NCBI GenBank assembly: GCA_027296025.1
Contig: JAPUJU010000365.1
Location: 1-15,398 of the forward strand
Reading direction: 5' to 3'
Source: a bacterium
GTDB lineage: Bacteria; Krumholzibacteriota; Krumholzibacteriia; WVZY01
Length of the DNA stretch: 15,398 nucleotides
This document shows, piece after piece, positions 6,820 to 13,983 of the stretch. Under the pieces are notes generated by a model that was not told where the DNA came from, did not search any database, and saw only the letters and a list, made by a program, of their open reading frames with translations. Positions within the stretch are counted from its first letter, which is position 1. Each line of letters starts with the position of its first letter. Both the position numbers and the translations under genes were made by a program.

Positions 6820-7524
6820 TTAGCCTGTCATGTCGGCTAGAATTTTCTGACAGGCATCGACAGGGTCGTCGGCGGCAATGACAGGGCGCCCCACGACGAG
6901 GTAGTCGGCGCCGTCACGAATCGCACGGCCCGGCGTGACGACGCGCGCTTGGTCATCCGTGGACCCGTCGGCCAGACGGATCCCCGGCGTTACAACTTTG
7001 AAGTCCGGACCGGCGAACCGCTTGATCAGGGTGAGTTCTTTCGCGGAGGCAACGACACCGTCGAGACCCGCATCCTGCGCGGTGCGCGTGAGCGCGAGGA
7101 CCGTGTCTTCCGGCGCGCGGTCACTCGCAAAGAGCTGGCGAAAATCTTCCAGCGCGAGGTGTGTCAAAACAGTGACGCCGATGATCATCACGTCCGAACG
7201 TCCACATTCTTCGCGGGCTCGAACGGCGGCTTCCATCATGGCCTGCCCACCGGATGTATGAATCGTCAGCATGTCGATGTCGAGACCCATCGCGGAGGTA
7301 ACGGCGCCGTACACCGTGTTGGGAATGTCATGAAACTTCAGATCGAGAAAGAGACGTGCGCCCGCTGACTTGACGATGCGGCAGATTTCCGGTCCTTCGC
7401 GCGTAAAGAGCACGCTGCCCAATTTGAACCAGCTGACGTGAGGTGAGAGTTGGTCGACGAGCTCCCGCGCGCGGTCCGAGCTTTCGACGTCGAGCGCAAC
7501 GATCAGGCGATCCGCACTGCTCAT
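6820..7524 (-). CDS. pyrF: orotidine 5'-phosphate decarboxylase
   Basis: Decarboxylates OMP to UMP, the last step of de novo UMP synthesis. A 234-residue TIM barrel of the bacterial type I form. IVALDV (8-13) starts the barrel, the catalytic charge network is in DLKFHD (Asp61, Lys63, Asp66), and VTPGIRL precedes the phosphate-binding GADYLVVGRPV near the C-terminus. The start is ATG at 7524-7522, overlapping the pyrD stop as ATGA. A longer reading frame to 7605 only overlaps pyrD and lacks family similarity. Coupled to pyrD; the transporter follows 58 bases downstream. Confidence 0.96.
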   Translation of the reverse strand: MSSADRLIVALDVESSDRARELVDQLSPHVSWFKLGSVLFTREGPEICRIVKSAGARLFLDLKFHDIPNTVYGAVTSAMGLDIDMLTIHTSGGQAMMEAAVRAREECGRSDVMIIGVTVLTHLALEDFRQLFASDRAPEDTVLALTRTAQDAGLDGVVASAKELTLIKRFAGPDFKVVTPGIRLADGSTDDQARVVTPGRAIRDGADYLVVGRPVIAADDPVDACQKILADMTG

Positions 7525-8420
7525 TCGGCCGTCCCCGTTCCAAGGTATTCCGGGTGTTCGTGCAACGCGGCAATGATGTTCTTCGTCAGTTCCGGGTCGA
7601 CCCACAGGCTCGTACCGACCTGGATCGCGGTTGCTCCCGCGATAAAGAATTTTCGGGCGTCATCGACCGACGAGATTCCTCCCATGCCGACGATGGGAAT
7701 CGATACCGCTCGCGAGATTTCCCAGACTTTCTGCAGCGCTATCGGTAGGATGCCGGGCCCCGAATAGCCCCCACTGCCACGGTGAAAAATCGGCTTCCCT
7801 GTTTCGAGATCGAAGTCCACGCCGACGACGGTGTTGATGGCGGAAATACCGTCGGCCCCGCCGGCCTCCGCGGCTTTCGCCACCTCGCCGATGTCCGTCA
7901 CGTTCGGCGTAATCTTTACGAGCAGCGCGCGGTCGGGCACACGCTCTTTCACGATGCGTGTAATGCGTTCAACGAACTCCGGGTTCCGACCGTGGTCGAG
8001 CGCCTCCTCTTCGACGTTCGGGCAACTCAGGTTCAATTCGAGCCCTTTGTACCCGTCGAGTGGGGCGAGCTTATCGGCGACTTCGACAAACTCCTCCTCG
8101 AACTCCGCGGCGATCGAGACGATCACGCCGACCCGCTTGTCACGCAGAAGTGGCAGCTTATCGCGAATGTAGGCTTCGAGCCCGACGTTTTCGAGACCGA
8201 TGCTGTTGAGCGCACCCGTCGGCACTTCGTGAATGCGGGGGGGCGGGTTGCCGAGGCGCGAGCGGACGGTAATCGTTTTTGTAACCACAGCACCCAGCTC
8301 CTCGATCGGAACGAGCGGCGAGTACTCTTCGCCGTACCCACAGATACCGGAAGCGATGAACACCGGGTTCTTGAAAGTCACCGGTCCTAGGGTCACGCTG
8401 ATATCGTTGTTAGTAACCAT
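7521..8420 (-). CDS. pyrD: dihydroorotate dehydrogenase, class 1B catalytic subunit
   Basis: Oxidises dihydroorotate to orotate using FMN, passing electrons to the PyrK subunit and then to NAD+; cytosolic heterotetramer. 299 residues. The class 1 catalytic cysteine is Cys133 in ELNLSCPNV, where the membrane-bound class 2 enzymes have serine. KNPVFIASG (17-25), TKTIT (48-52) with the conserved Lys, PRIHE (61-65) and the C-terminal FMN phosphate loops (GMGGISS, AIQVGTSL) are present. The ATG at 8420-8418 is ten bases after the pyrK stop and has only a poor purine-rich ribosome site, so reinitiation after pyrK is likely. The adjacent pyrK confirms the 1B type. An extension to 8519 overlaps pyrK and is discounted. 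Confidence 0.96.
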   Translation of the reverse strand: MVTNNDISVTLGPVTFKNPVFIASGICGYGEEYSPLVPIEELGAVVTKTITVRSRLGNPPPRIHEVPTGALNSIGLENVGLEAYIRDKLPLLRDKRVGVIVSIAAEFEEEFVEVADKLAPLDGYKGLELNLSCPNVEEEALDHGRNPEFVERITRIVKERVPDRALLVKITPNVTDIGEVAKAAEAGGADGISAINTVVGVDFDLETGKPIFHRGSGGYSGPGILPIALQKVWEISRAVSIPIVGMGGISSVDDARKFFIAGATAIQVGTSLWVDPELTKNIIAALHEHPEYLGTGTAE

Positions 8421-8430
8421 TTCTTGTTGG

Positions 8431-9255
8431 TCAGGCCTGTGGTAACTCTTTCCACACCAGTTCGCGCGCGTCGAAGACCGGGCCGTCGTTGCACACGGTG
8501 CGATAGCGGATCGCTCCATTCCGGGTCAGTACGACGCACGAACGGCAGGCACCGAGCGCACATGCCATTCGGTTTTCCAGAGACACGTAGTGCGGAACAC
8601 CGACGCGGTCGGCGAACTCGGCCGCCGCTTTCAGCATCGGATTGGGACCGCACGAGAAAATCACATCGACCTGGGATTGTTCGAACTCATGTTGCGCAAA
8701 CTCGACGATATTTCCCTGGAAGCCGTGACTTCCGTCATCCGTAGAGAACGACACACCGTCGAGTGCCCAGTCGAACCCATCGACGAACAGATCCTCGCGA
8801 CTGCGGGCACCGTACAGGAGCCGGTACGTCTCGCAGTCCTTCGCCTCGCGGCGCACGCCATAGTAGTAGAGGGGCGCGAGCCCGACTCCGCCGCCGAGCG
8901 CCAACACCCGCTTACCGGGCACCTTCGGGAAGGTGCTCCCGAGCGGGCCGACAATGTCTATCGGGCGCCCCTTTTCGATACGCCGCATGATTCGAGTGCC
9001 CTCACCTTTTTCAACGATCAACAGCGAGATTGTCTCGTCGTCGCAATCGAGCACGCTGAACGGACGGCGCAGGTAAAAGCGGTTCGCGTCGGGAACGAGC
9101 AGGTGCACGAACGTCCCCGGCTCGGGGTTCGTCATCTCACGCGGGCGCGAGAGAACCAGCAGGTAGTACCGGCGGCTCAGTGCCCGGTTCTCGATGACGG
9201 TACACTCGTAGTGTCCCGGCCGCGCGTTGTTCTGGATGATGTTGGTGAATGTCAC
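8431..9255 (-). CDS. pyrK: dihydroorotate dehydrogenase electron transfer subunit
   Basis: The FAD and [2Fe-2S] subunit that links PyrD to NAD+. 274 residues, near the family's usual 250-270. The N-terminal ferredoxin-reductase-like beta barrel has the FAD motif RRPFSV (63-68) and the turn EKGEGT (82-87). The nucleotide-binding domain has GGGVGLAPL (121-129) and CGPNPML (202-208). The C-terminal cluster is C-x4-C-x2-C-x14-C (Cys232, Cys237, Cys240, Cys255), as expected. The start is GTG at 9255-9253, overlapping the stop of the TPR gene as GTGA. No good Shine-Dalgarno is visible, so translation probably depends on the upstream gene. The pyrD gene follows. Confidence 0.95.
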   Translation of the reverse strand: MTFTNIIQNNARPGHYECTVIENRALSRRYYLLVLSRPREMTNPEPGTFVHLLVPDANRFYLRRPFSVLDCDDETISLLIVEKGEGTRIMRRIEKGRPIDIVGPLGSTFPKVPGKRVLALGGGVGLAPLYYYGVRREAKDCETYRLLYGARSREDLFVDGFDWALDGVSFSTDDGSHGFQGNIVEFAQHEFEQSQVDVIFSCGPNPMLKAAAEFADRVGVPHYVSLENRMACALGACRSCVVLTRNGAIRYRTVCNDGPVFDARELVWKELPQA

Positions 9256-10625
9256 GGGTTCGTCAACGCAGTGAGCTGCCTCAATTGCTCCCGCGCGAAC
9301 TCGGCCTGTTGGGAATCCGGATATTCCCGGACGACTCGCCGGTACGCTTTCAGCGCCTCTTGTTTGTCATCCATATATTCATCGTAAATGTAGCCGATGG
9401 CATATGCTGCCCTCGGAGCCAACTCGTCGTTCGGATAGTCTCTCACAATGCGTTTGTACGCGACAAGCGCACGCTTATAATTCTTGAACTGGAAGAACTC
9501 GACCTCTGCGAGGTCAAACTGCGCGGTTGCCCTGTTCGCCTCTTCGCCGCGGGAGATCGAATGCCTCAGCTTCTGAAGTTTGGAAATACTGATGCTCCGC
9601 TGAATGGCTATCTGCGCGAACTCGGAGTTTGCATACTGGCGTGGCACATTTTCGTAGTTTGTCTTCGCCGTGGTGAGACTGTCCAGCTTCGTCTGGTAAA
9701 CGACACCCAGCTTAAAATAGGCCTCTGCGCTGAACTTGGATTTCGGGAAGCGCGCGACGACCGATTTGTACGTATCGATGGCCTTGTTCGTCGAATCGAT
9801 ACCCGCCCAGGTCTCGCCTTCGAGCAACATGATCCGCGCCTGATCCTGCGTCCCCACGTTGTAGCGGTGGAGCTGATCGAAGGAAACCTGGGCCGCCAAG
9901 TAGCGCCGCAGCCGCACCTGGGCTTCGGACCGTTCGATCAGGTAGCGAATCCTGTTCTCCTCGCTCAGCCGGACTTTACCGAGCTCCGAATAGATGGCGA
10001 GGCTTTTCTCGGGCTCGCCGAGATCGATGTAGAGGGATGCGACTTCCAGCTCCGCCTGCACGCGGTAATCGCTTCTGCTGTACTTCTCTCTCAACCTCTC
10101 GAGGTATTGAACCGCTTCCTCCTCCCGGCCCATCTCGATGAGACTGGTTCCAAGAAGATAGAGCATCTCGTCGGCGTCGTCGTTCTTCGGATTTTCCTCG
10201 ATGAGCGCCTGCAGGATCGGCACCGCCAGCACGGGGTCGCCCTTTTGCAGGTACGCCTTGGCCATGTAGAACTGGCCTTCCTCGTTCAGATCACTCTTTG
10301 GAAAGTTCGCCGCCAGTTCGCGGAACTTGGTGATCGCTTCGCTGGATTTTTCCTGCCGAAAGTAACACTTGCCCATCAGAAGCACGGCGTCATCAACGTA
10401 CTTGCTGTCGGGATGTTTCGTAATAAGCATCTCACACTTTTCGATGACTAGCTCGTATTTTCCGCTGGCTTGAGAGGTCAGTTTTCCGTCTTTCGCGCGC
10501 GGCACCCTCTCCGCTTCTTCGAAAATGCGGATCGTGTTGTAATACAGATTGAAATACACGCACCCCTGTGAGGCGAGCGCTGCGAGTACGAAGGCGACGG
10601 TCATCCGGAGTTTGAACCCCGCCAT
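9252..10625 (-). CDS. tetratricopeptide-repeat lipoprotein, outer-membrane biogenesis type, function unknown
   Basis: About 457 residues. The N-terminus is a signal peptide: Lys/Arg, then MTVAFVLAALASQG and a cysteine (residue 22 from the chosen start) that fits a lipoprotein, although Ser at -3 is unusual. The mature end begins CVYFNLYYNT. The rest is helical TPR-like repeats with recurrent Y-P-x-S and A-x-x-x-Y/F patterns (for example HPDSKYVDDAVLLMG, FPKSKFSAEAYFKLG, YPNDELAPRAAYAIG), ending with YPDSQQAEFAREQL. Such proteins are usually periplasmic scaffolds, related in layout to BamD/YbgF; no enzymatic motif is visible. The frame is open to ATG 10679, overlapping the pyrC stop. Other candidate starts are 10646 and 10604; 10625 is preferred for signal-peptide length, and none has a strong ribosome site. 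It sits between pyrC and pyrK, overlapping pyrK by four bases. Confidence 0.8.
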   Translation of the reverse strand: MAGFKLRMTVAFVLAALASQGCVYFNLYYNTIRIFEEAERVPRAKDGKLTSQASGKYELVIEKCEMLITKHPDSKYVDDAVLLMGKCYFRQEKSSEAITKFRELAANFPKSDLNEEGQFYMAKAYLQKGDPVLAVPILQALIEENPKNDDADEMLYLLGTSLIEMGREEEAVQYLERLREKYSRSDYRVQAELEVASLYIDLGEPEKSLAIYSELGKVRLSEENRIRYLIERSEAQVRLRRYLAAQVSFDQLHRYNVGTQDQARIMLLEGETWAGIDSTNKAIDTYKSVVARFPKSKFSAEAYFKLGVVYQTKLDSLTTAKTNYENVPRQYANSEFAQIAIQRSISISKLQKLRHSISRGEEANRATAQFDLAEVEFFQFKNYKRALVAYKRIVRDYPNDELAPRAAYAIGYIYDEYMDDKQEALKAYRRVVREYPDSQQAEFAREQLRQLTALTNP

Positions 10626-10671
10626 GCAGACCCGAGCAGCTGACATATTCCATCTCAAGCGGGTCATATCT

Positions 10672-12015
10672 TTACACATGCATCAGTGTGGCAGTCACCA
10701 CGCTGCCGTCTACAATCGTATGTTTGACACGTCCGTTCAGTGTCTGTCCGATGAACGGCGAGTTGTGCGACTTGGAGTGAAAATCATCCTTGCCCACAAC
10801 CCACTCTTCCTTCGGGTCGAACAGGGTTAGATCGGCTGCGTCTCCGGGCTGAATCCCACCGGCGGGAAGGTTCAGAACCTTCGCCGGCTTGTTCGTAATC
10901 AACGAAAGCGCATCGGCGATGGCCATGTGGCCCGGTTTCACGAGGTGCGTCATGACGACCGAGAATGTCGTCTCGAGACCGATCGCACCGTTCGGCGCAT
11001 TCTCGAATTCCACCTGCTTCTCGTGCGCTGCGTGCGGCGCGTGGTCAGACACAATGCAGTCAATCGTGCCGTCGATCAACCCTTCGATGAGTGCCTCCCG
11101 GTCTTCCACACCCCGGATCGGCGGGTTGATCTTCAGGTTCGTGTCGTACGTCCCGAGATCGGTATCATCGAACGCGAGGTAGTGCGGCGCCGTTTCCGCC
11201 GTAACGGGGAGCCCGCGCCTTTTCGCCTCACGAATCAACTCGACCGACCCCTTCGTCGACATGTGCGCCGCGTGAAACGGCACTTCGACAGACTGTAGGA
11301 CGAGCAGGTCTCGTGCCAAGCAGATCTGTTCGCTGTATCCCGGGATCCCCGTTAATCCCAGACGCGTCGATGTAAAGCCTTCGTTCATGACACCGTTGGC
11401 GGATGCCGACATGTCCTCGCAGTGTTCGATGAACGGAATGTTGTAGTTCGACGCGTACTCGAGGACTCGGCGTACCATCTGCGCGCTCGCGACCGGATGG
11501 CCGTCGTCGCTCACGGCAACGGCGCCCGCCTCGACGAGCGACGCGAACTCGGTGAGCTTTTCGCCCTTGCTCCCCACGGTCGCGGCGGCGATCGGGTACA
11601 CCTTCGCGAACCCCGCTATTTTCGCTTTCTTGATGATGAACTCAACGATGCTGTTTTCGTCAGCGACGGGATCGGTGTTCGGCATGCACGCCACACTCGT
11701 GAATCCACCGGCCACGGCCGCACGGGTCCCCGTCAGGATGGTCTCCTTATATTCCTGTCCCGGCTCGCGGAGGTGCACGTGGATGTCCACGAATCCCGGC
11801 GCAATGTGCAGGCCGCCGCCGTCAAAAACCGACATGGACGCGACCTGGGGCTTCCCGGGCTCAACAAAGGCGATTCGGCCCTCCTTTATGCCGACGTGGT
11901 AGCCATCGTGAATCCGGTTATTCGACGGATCGACCACGGTGACGTTGGCGATCACATAATCTTTTTCATTCTCCCAACTTGCGAGGTCTTTCATGGATTC
12001 CTTTCGTGGCGTCAT
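10672..12015 (-). CDS. pyrC: dihydroorotase, class I
   Basis: Cyclises carbamoyl aspartate to dihydroorotate; a zinc amidohydrolase. 447 residues from ATG 12015, normal for class I. The first metal site is DIHVHLREPG (His79, His81, with substrate Arg83). The rest of the site is Asp170/Asp171 in SDDG, His198 in EHCED, His251 in AAHMSTKG, and Asp324 in SDHAPH. The active-site blocks MPNTDP (111-116) and INPPIR (296-301) are also intact. ATG 12015 overlaps the pyrB stop (ATGA) and has GGGAGG four bases upstream. A second ATG at 11994 has AAAGGA four bases upstream and starts nearer the conserved region. Both are plausible. A longer frame to 12228 is only a shadow of pyrB. Probably acts with PyrB, as in complexes known from Aquifex. 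Confidence 0.96.
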   Translation of the reverse strand: MTPRKESMKDLASWENEKDYVIANVTVVDPSNNRIHDGYHVGIKEGRIAFVEPGKPQVASMSVFDGGGLHIAPGFVDIHVHLREPGQEYKETILTGTRAAVAGGFTSVACMPNTDPVADENSIVEFIIKKAKIAGFAKVYPIAAATVGSKGEKLTEFASLVEAGAVAVSDDGHPVASAQMVRRVLEYASNYNIPFIEHCEDMSASANGVMNEGFTSTRLGLTGIPGYSEQICLARDLLVLQSVEVPFHAAHMSTKGSVELIREAKRRGLPVTAETAPHYLAFDDTDLGTYDTNLKINPPIRGVEDREALIEGLIDGTIDCIVSDHAPHAAHEKQVEFENAPNGAIGLETTFSVVMTHLVKPGHMAIADALSLITNKPAKVLNLPAGGIQPGDAADLTLFDPKEEWVVGKDDFHSKSHNSPFIGQTLNGRVKHTIVDGSVVTATLMHV

Positions 12016-12025
12016 ACCGCCTCCC
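11999..12025 (-). promoter_or_regulatory. two ribosome binding sites for alternative pyrC starts
   Basis: GGGAGG (12025-12020) lies four bases before the ATG at 12015, and AAAGGA (12004-11999) lies four bases before an in-frame ATG at 11994. The first start is coupled to pyrB termination; the second gives a protein seven residues shorter. Sequence alone does not choose between them. Confidence 0.5.
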
Positions 12026-13001
12026 GGTTGGCGGGGGGCGCCTCGACCTCTTCCTCGTCGGTGAGGACCTTCTCGCGCTGAGCGCCGCCACAGATAAGGT
12101 AAAGCGTGGCCATTCGCACCGCTACTCCGTTTGTGACTTGTTCGAGAATTACAGCCCGGTCGCTGTCGGCAACTTCCTGGCTGATTTCGACGCCCCGATT
12201 CATCGGCCCGGGATGCATGACGAGGCATTCGGGCTTCATGTGCCGCAGGGTCTCACGGTTCATCCCGTAGACGGAAGCGTACTCGGCGAGTGTCGGAAAG
12301 AGGCTGACCTTCTGCCGCTCGAGCTGGATGCGCATCAGGTTTACCGCATCCGCATCTTCGACCGCTCGCAACAGATTCCTCTCGATCGTCACGCCGAGCT
12401 TCTCGATACCGACCGGCATCATCGTCGGCGGCCCGCATACGGTCACGTCTGCGCCAAGCGTCACGAGGCCAAAGATATTGGACCGGGCGACGCGGCTGTG
12501 CGCGATGTCACCGACGATCACGATTTTCCTGCCCGATAGATCGCCGAGATTCTCGCGCAGGGTGAAAATATCGAGGAGCCCCTGGGTCGGATGCTCGTGG
12601 GCACCGTCTCCAGCATTGACTACAGAGGCATCGAGCAGCGATGCGAGAAAATGGGGGGCGCCCGAAGCGGCGTGTCGAATGACGATGACGTCGATTTTCA
12701 TCGCCTGCAGGTTCTCGGCGGTATCGCGAAGCGACTCACCCTTGACGACACTGCTCGTCGACTTGGAGATGTTCACCGCGTCGGCGCTCAGGCGCTTCTC
12801 CGCCAACTCGAAACTGGCGCGCGTGCGCGTACTCGGTTCGAAGAAAAGGTTGACGATCGTTTTGCCTCGGAGCGCCGGTACTTTCTTGACTGTTCGCTCG
12901 GAAATCTCTTTGAATGACGCGGTGGTGTCGAGAAAGAGTTCTATCTCTTCAGCGCTCATACCTTCCAGACCGAGCAGGTCTTTTCTGTCAAGTTCTGTCA
13001 T
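12012..13001 (-). CDS. pyrB: aspartate carbamoyltransferase catalytic subunit
   Basis: Condenses carbamoyl phosphate and aspartate, the committed step of pyrimidine synthesis. 329 residues. The carbamoyl-phosphate site STRTR (57-61), followed by SFELAEKRL, is intact. The mobile loop is STSSVVKGES (81-90) with Lys87. HPTQGLLD (137-144), GDIAHSRVARSN (164-175) and MHPGPMNRGVEI (262-273) complete the active site. After the usual family end (LYLICGG) there is an acidic tail of roughly 20-25 residues (T-D-E-E-E-V-E-A-P-P) that overlaps the pyrC ribosome site. The ATG overlaps the pyrR stop as ATGA, and the stop overlaps the pyrC start the same way. No pyrI regulatory subunit is next to it, so allosteric control of the E. 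coli type is not supported here; control is probably through PyrR. Confidence 0.96.
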   Translation of the reverse strand: MTELDRKDLLGLEGMSAEEIELFLDTTASFKEISERTVKKVPALRGKTIVNLFFEPSTRTRASFELAEKRLSADAVNISKSTSSVVKGESLRDTAENLQAMKIDVIVIRHAASGAPHFLASLLDASVVNAGDGAHEHPTQGLLDIFTLRENLGDLSGRKIVIVGDIAHSRVARSNIFGLVTLGADVTVCGPPTMMPVGIEKLGVTIERNLLRAVEDADAVNLMRIQLERQKVSLFPTLAEYASVYGMNRETLRHMKPECLVMHPGPMNRGVEISQEVADSDRAVILEQVTNGVAVRMATLYLICGGAQREKVLTDEEEVEAPPANREAV

Positions 13002-13546
13002 AGTGATTTCTCCCCAAGAATCACTTCGTCTTCTTCGTCGAGTTCGATCACATGGACCTCGACGAATTCTGACTCAGAGGTAGGTACGTTTTTGCCGACG
13101 TAGTCAGCTTTTATCGGGAACTCGCGGTGCCCGCGATCGACGAGGACGGCGAGCTGTATCTGACGGGGTCTTCCGAAATCGATGAGCTCATCGAGCGCCG
13201 CGCGAATCGTGCGGCCCGTGTAGAGAACATCGTCGACAAGGACGACGACTTTGTCGGTAATGTCTTCGTTGATCTCCGTCGTACCGACGATCGGTTTACT
13301 GGTCGAGACGGAAAAGTCATCGCGGTAAAGCGTAATGTCGAGGGCACCGATCGGAACGTCTGCGCTTTCGATTTGCTCGAGATATTTTGCGATCCGCTGC
13401 GCGAGAAACACGCCGCGCCGGCGAATCCCAACGACGACGATATTATCGACGCCGTGGTTCCGCTCGACGATCTCGTGCGCTATGCGTTTGATGGCGCGAC
13501 GAATCTGGTCGGTGTCCATGATAGTGGACCGGATCTTGAACGCCAC
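12998..13546 (-). CDS. pyrR: bifunctional pyr operon RNA-binding regulator / uracil phosphoribosyltransferase
   Basis: With UMP bound, PyrR binds the pyr leader RNA and promotes termination; it also makes UMP from uracil and PRPP. 182 residues, the family's normal length. The N-terminal helix IRRAIKRIAHEIVERN (15-30) carries the residues linked to RNA binding in Bacillus PyrR. VGIRRRGVFLA (39-49), the PRPP loop VVLVDDVLYTGRT (101-113) and the LVDRGHREFPIKADYVGKNV block (135-154) are all intact. The start is GTG at 13546-13544, with AAAGGAG six bases upstream, which decides it. The frame is open to 13639, but that extension runs into the attenuator. First gene of the pyr operon, overlapping pyrB (ATGA) and directly downstream of its own RNA target. 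Confidence 0.96.
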   Translation of the reverse strand: MAFKIRSTIMDTDQIRRAIKRIAHEIVERNHGVDNIVVVGIRRRGVFLAQRIAKYLEQIESADVPIGALDITLYRDDFSVSTSKPIVGTTEINEDITDKVVVLVDDVLYTGRTIRAALDELIDFGRPRQIQLAVLVDRGHREFPIKADYVGKNVPTSESEFVEVHVIELDEEDEVILGEKSL

Positions 13547-13601
13547 AAGGTACTCCTTTGGGACTTCGAATTGGTCTCGATAAGGGTGGCCGGCGGTGGG
13601 T

Positions 13602-13636
13602 AAAAAAATACCCCTCGCGGGAACCGCAGGAGGGGT
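13602..13636 (-). terminator. intrinsic terminator (attenuator) in the pyr leader
   Basis: In the minus-strand transcript ACCCCTC (13636-13630) pairs with GAGGGGT (13616-13610). A continued inner stem GCGG (13627-13624) pairs with CCGC (13620-13617) around a TTC loop, with a two-base CT bulge between the stems. One A and then seven Us (13608-13602) follow. It lies about 55 bases before the pyrR GTG, within the leader, so it acts as an attenuator rather than a gene-end terminator. Confidence 0.9.
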
Positions 13637-13664
13637 CAATGCTCAGCACTGCCATTCTGCCCCT
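13631..13664 (-). promoter_or_regulatory. candidate antiterminator hairpin of the pyr leader
   Basis: AGGGG (13664-13660) can pair with CCCCT (13635-13631), continued after small bulges by C-G and by AATG (13656-13653) with CATT (13641-13638). It uses the 5' arm of the terminator and the 3' end of the PyrR-binding hairpin, so it excludes both. This is the layout of PyrR attenuators: low UMP allows this fold and read-through. Confidence 0.65.
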
Positions 13665-13693
13665 TTCCTAGCCTCCCGGACCAGATTAAAAGG
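13662..13693 (-). promoter_or_regulatory. PyrR-binding loop (anti-antiterminator) RNA element
   Basis: The leader RNA forms a lower stem CCTTT (13693-13689) with AAAGG (13666-13662), a TAAT internal bulge on the 5' side, and an upper stem CTGGTC (13684-13679) with GGCTAG (13673-13668) closing a CGGGA loop. The order (U-rich stem, TAA bulge, GTC...GGCT upper stem, purine-rich 3' side) matches the known PyrR-binding element of Bacillus. That element has a CNGNGA hexaloop, whereas this loop is five bases. Its position directly upstream of an antiterminator, terminator and pyrR makes the call strong. Confidence 0.85.
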
Positions 13694-13704
13694 AAACAAC
13701 TGCG

Positions 13705-13736
13705 AGTATAGTACCCCCTACCGGGGCCTCCCGCAA
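13705..13736 (-). promoter_or_regulatory. probable promoter of the pyr operon
   Basis: TTGCGG (13736-13731) is followed after 17 bases by TACTAT (13713-13708), which overlaps a better -10 TATACT (13710-13705) that would have a 20-base spacer. Either way the transcript starts about 13700, giving a leader of roughly 150 bases that includes the whole attenuator. The -35 matches only three of six bases, so confidence is moderate. Confidence 0.5.
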
Positions 13737-13848
13737 GCGGTTTCTTGGGCCCGGGTGGAGGGCTAATCACTTGATCATTCCGAGGAGTGAGGAAACGAGC
13801 GTAAACACAACGGGTTGAATGTATGATAGAACCCCTGTCCTATCAGGA

Positions 13849-13877
13849 TTGACCGGGATCTCGAATTCTTCTATTCT
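13849..13877 (+). promoter_or_regulatory. sigma70-type promoter of the aminopeptidase gene
   Basis: TTGACC (13849-13854), a 17-base spacer, and TATTCT (13872-13877) on the plus strand. Transcription would start near 13884, about 100 bases before the ATG. The remainder of the 437-base intergenic region 13547-13983 holds the divergent pyr promoter and leader; from 13740 to 13848 I see nothing further. Confidence 0.6.
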
Positions 13878-13983
13878 CGTAACCGGGTTGTCGGACACTG
13901 GAAAACCGTGACCTGCGTCCTTCGCCAGACACCTCCACGTCGCGTCCAACCCCACAAATCCGGTGCCGTAAAGGAGTCCAGGT

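Noticed and set aside
9249..10451. 400-codon open frame on the plus strand
   Set aside because: It lies fully antisense to the TPR lipoprotein gene, has no recognisable motif, and is the kind of frame left open opposite GC-biased codons.
12016..12228. N-terminal extension of the pyrC frame
   Set aside because: Lies inside pyrB, Arg/Gly-rich with no dihydroorotase similarity; the ATGA overlap start at 12015 fits better.
13547..13639. N-terminal extension of the pyrR frame
   Set aside because: Would translate through the terminator hairpin; the GTG at 13546 has a strong ribosome site and the family's usual N-terminus.
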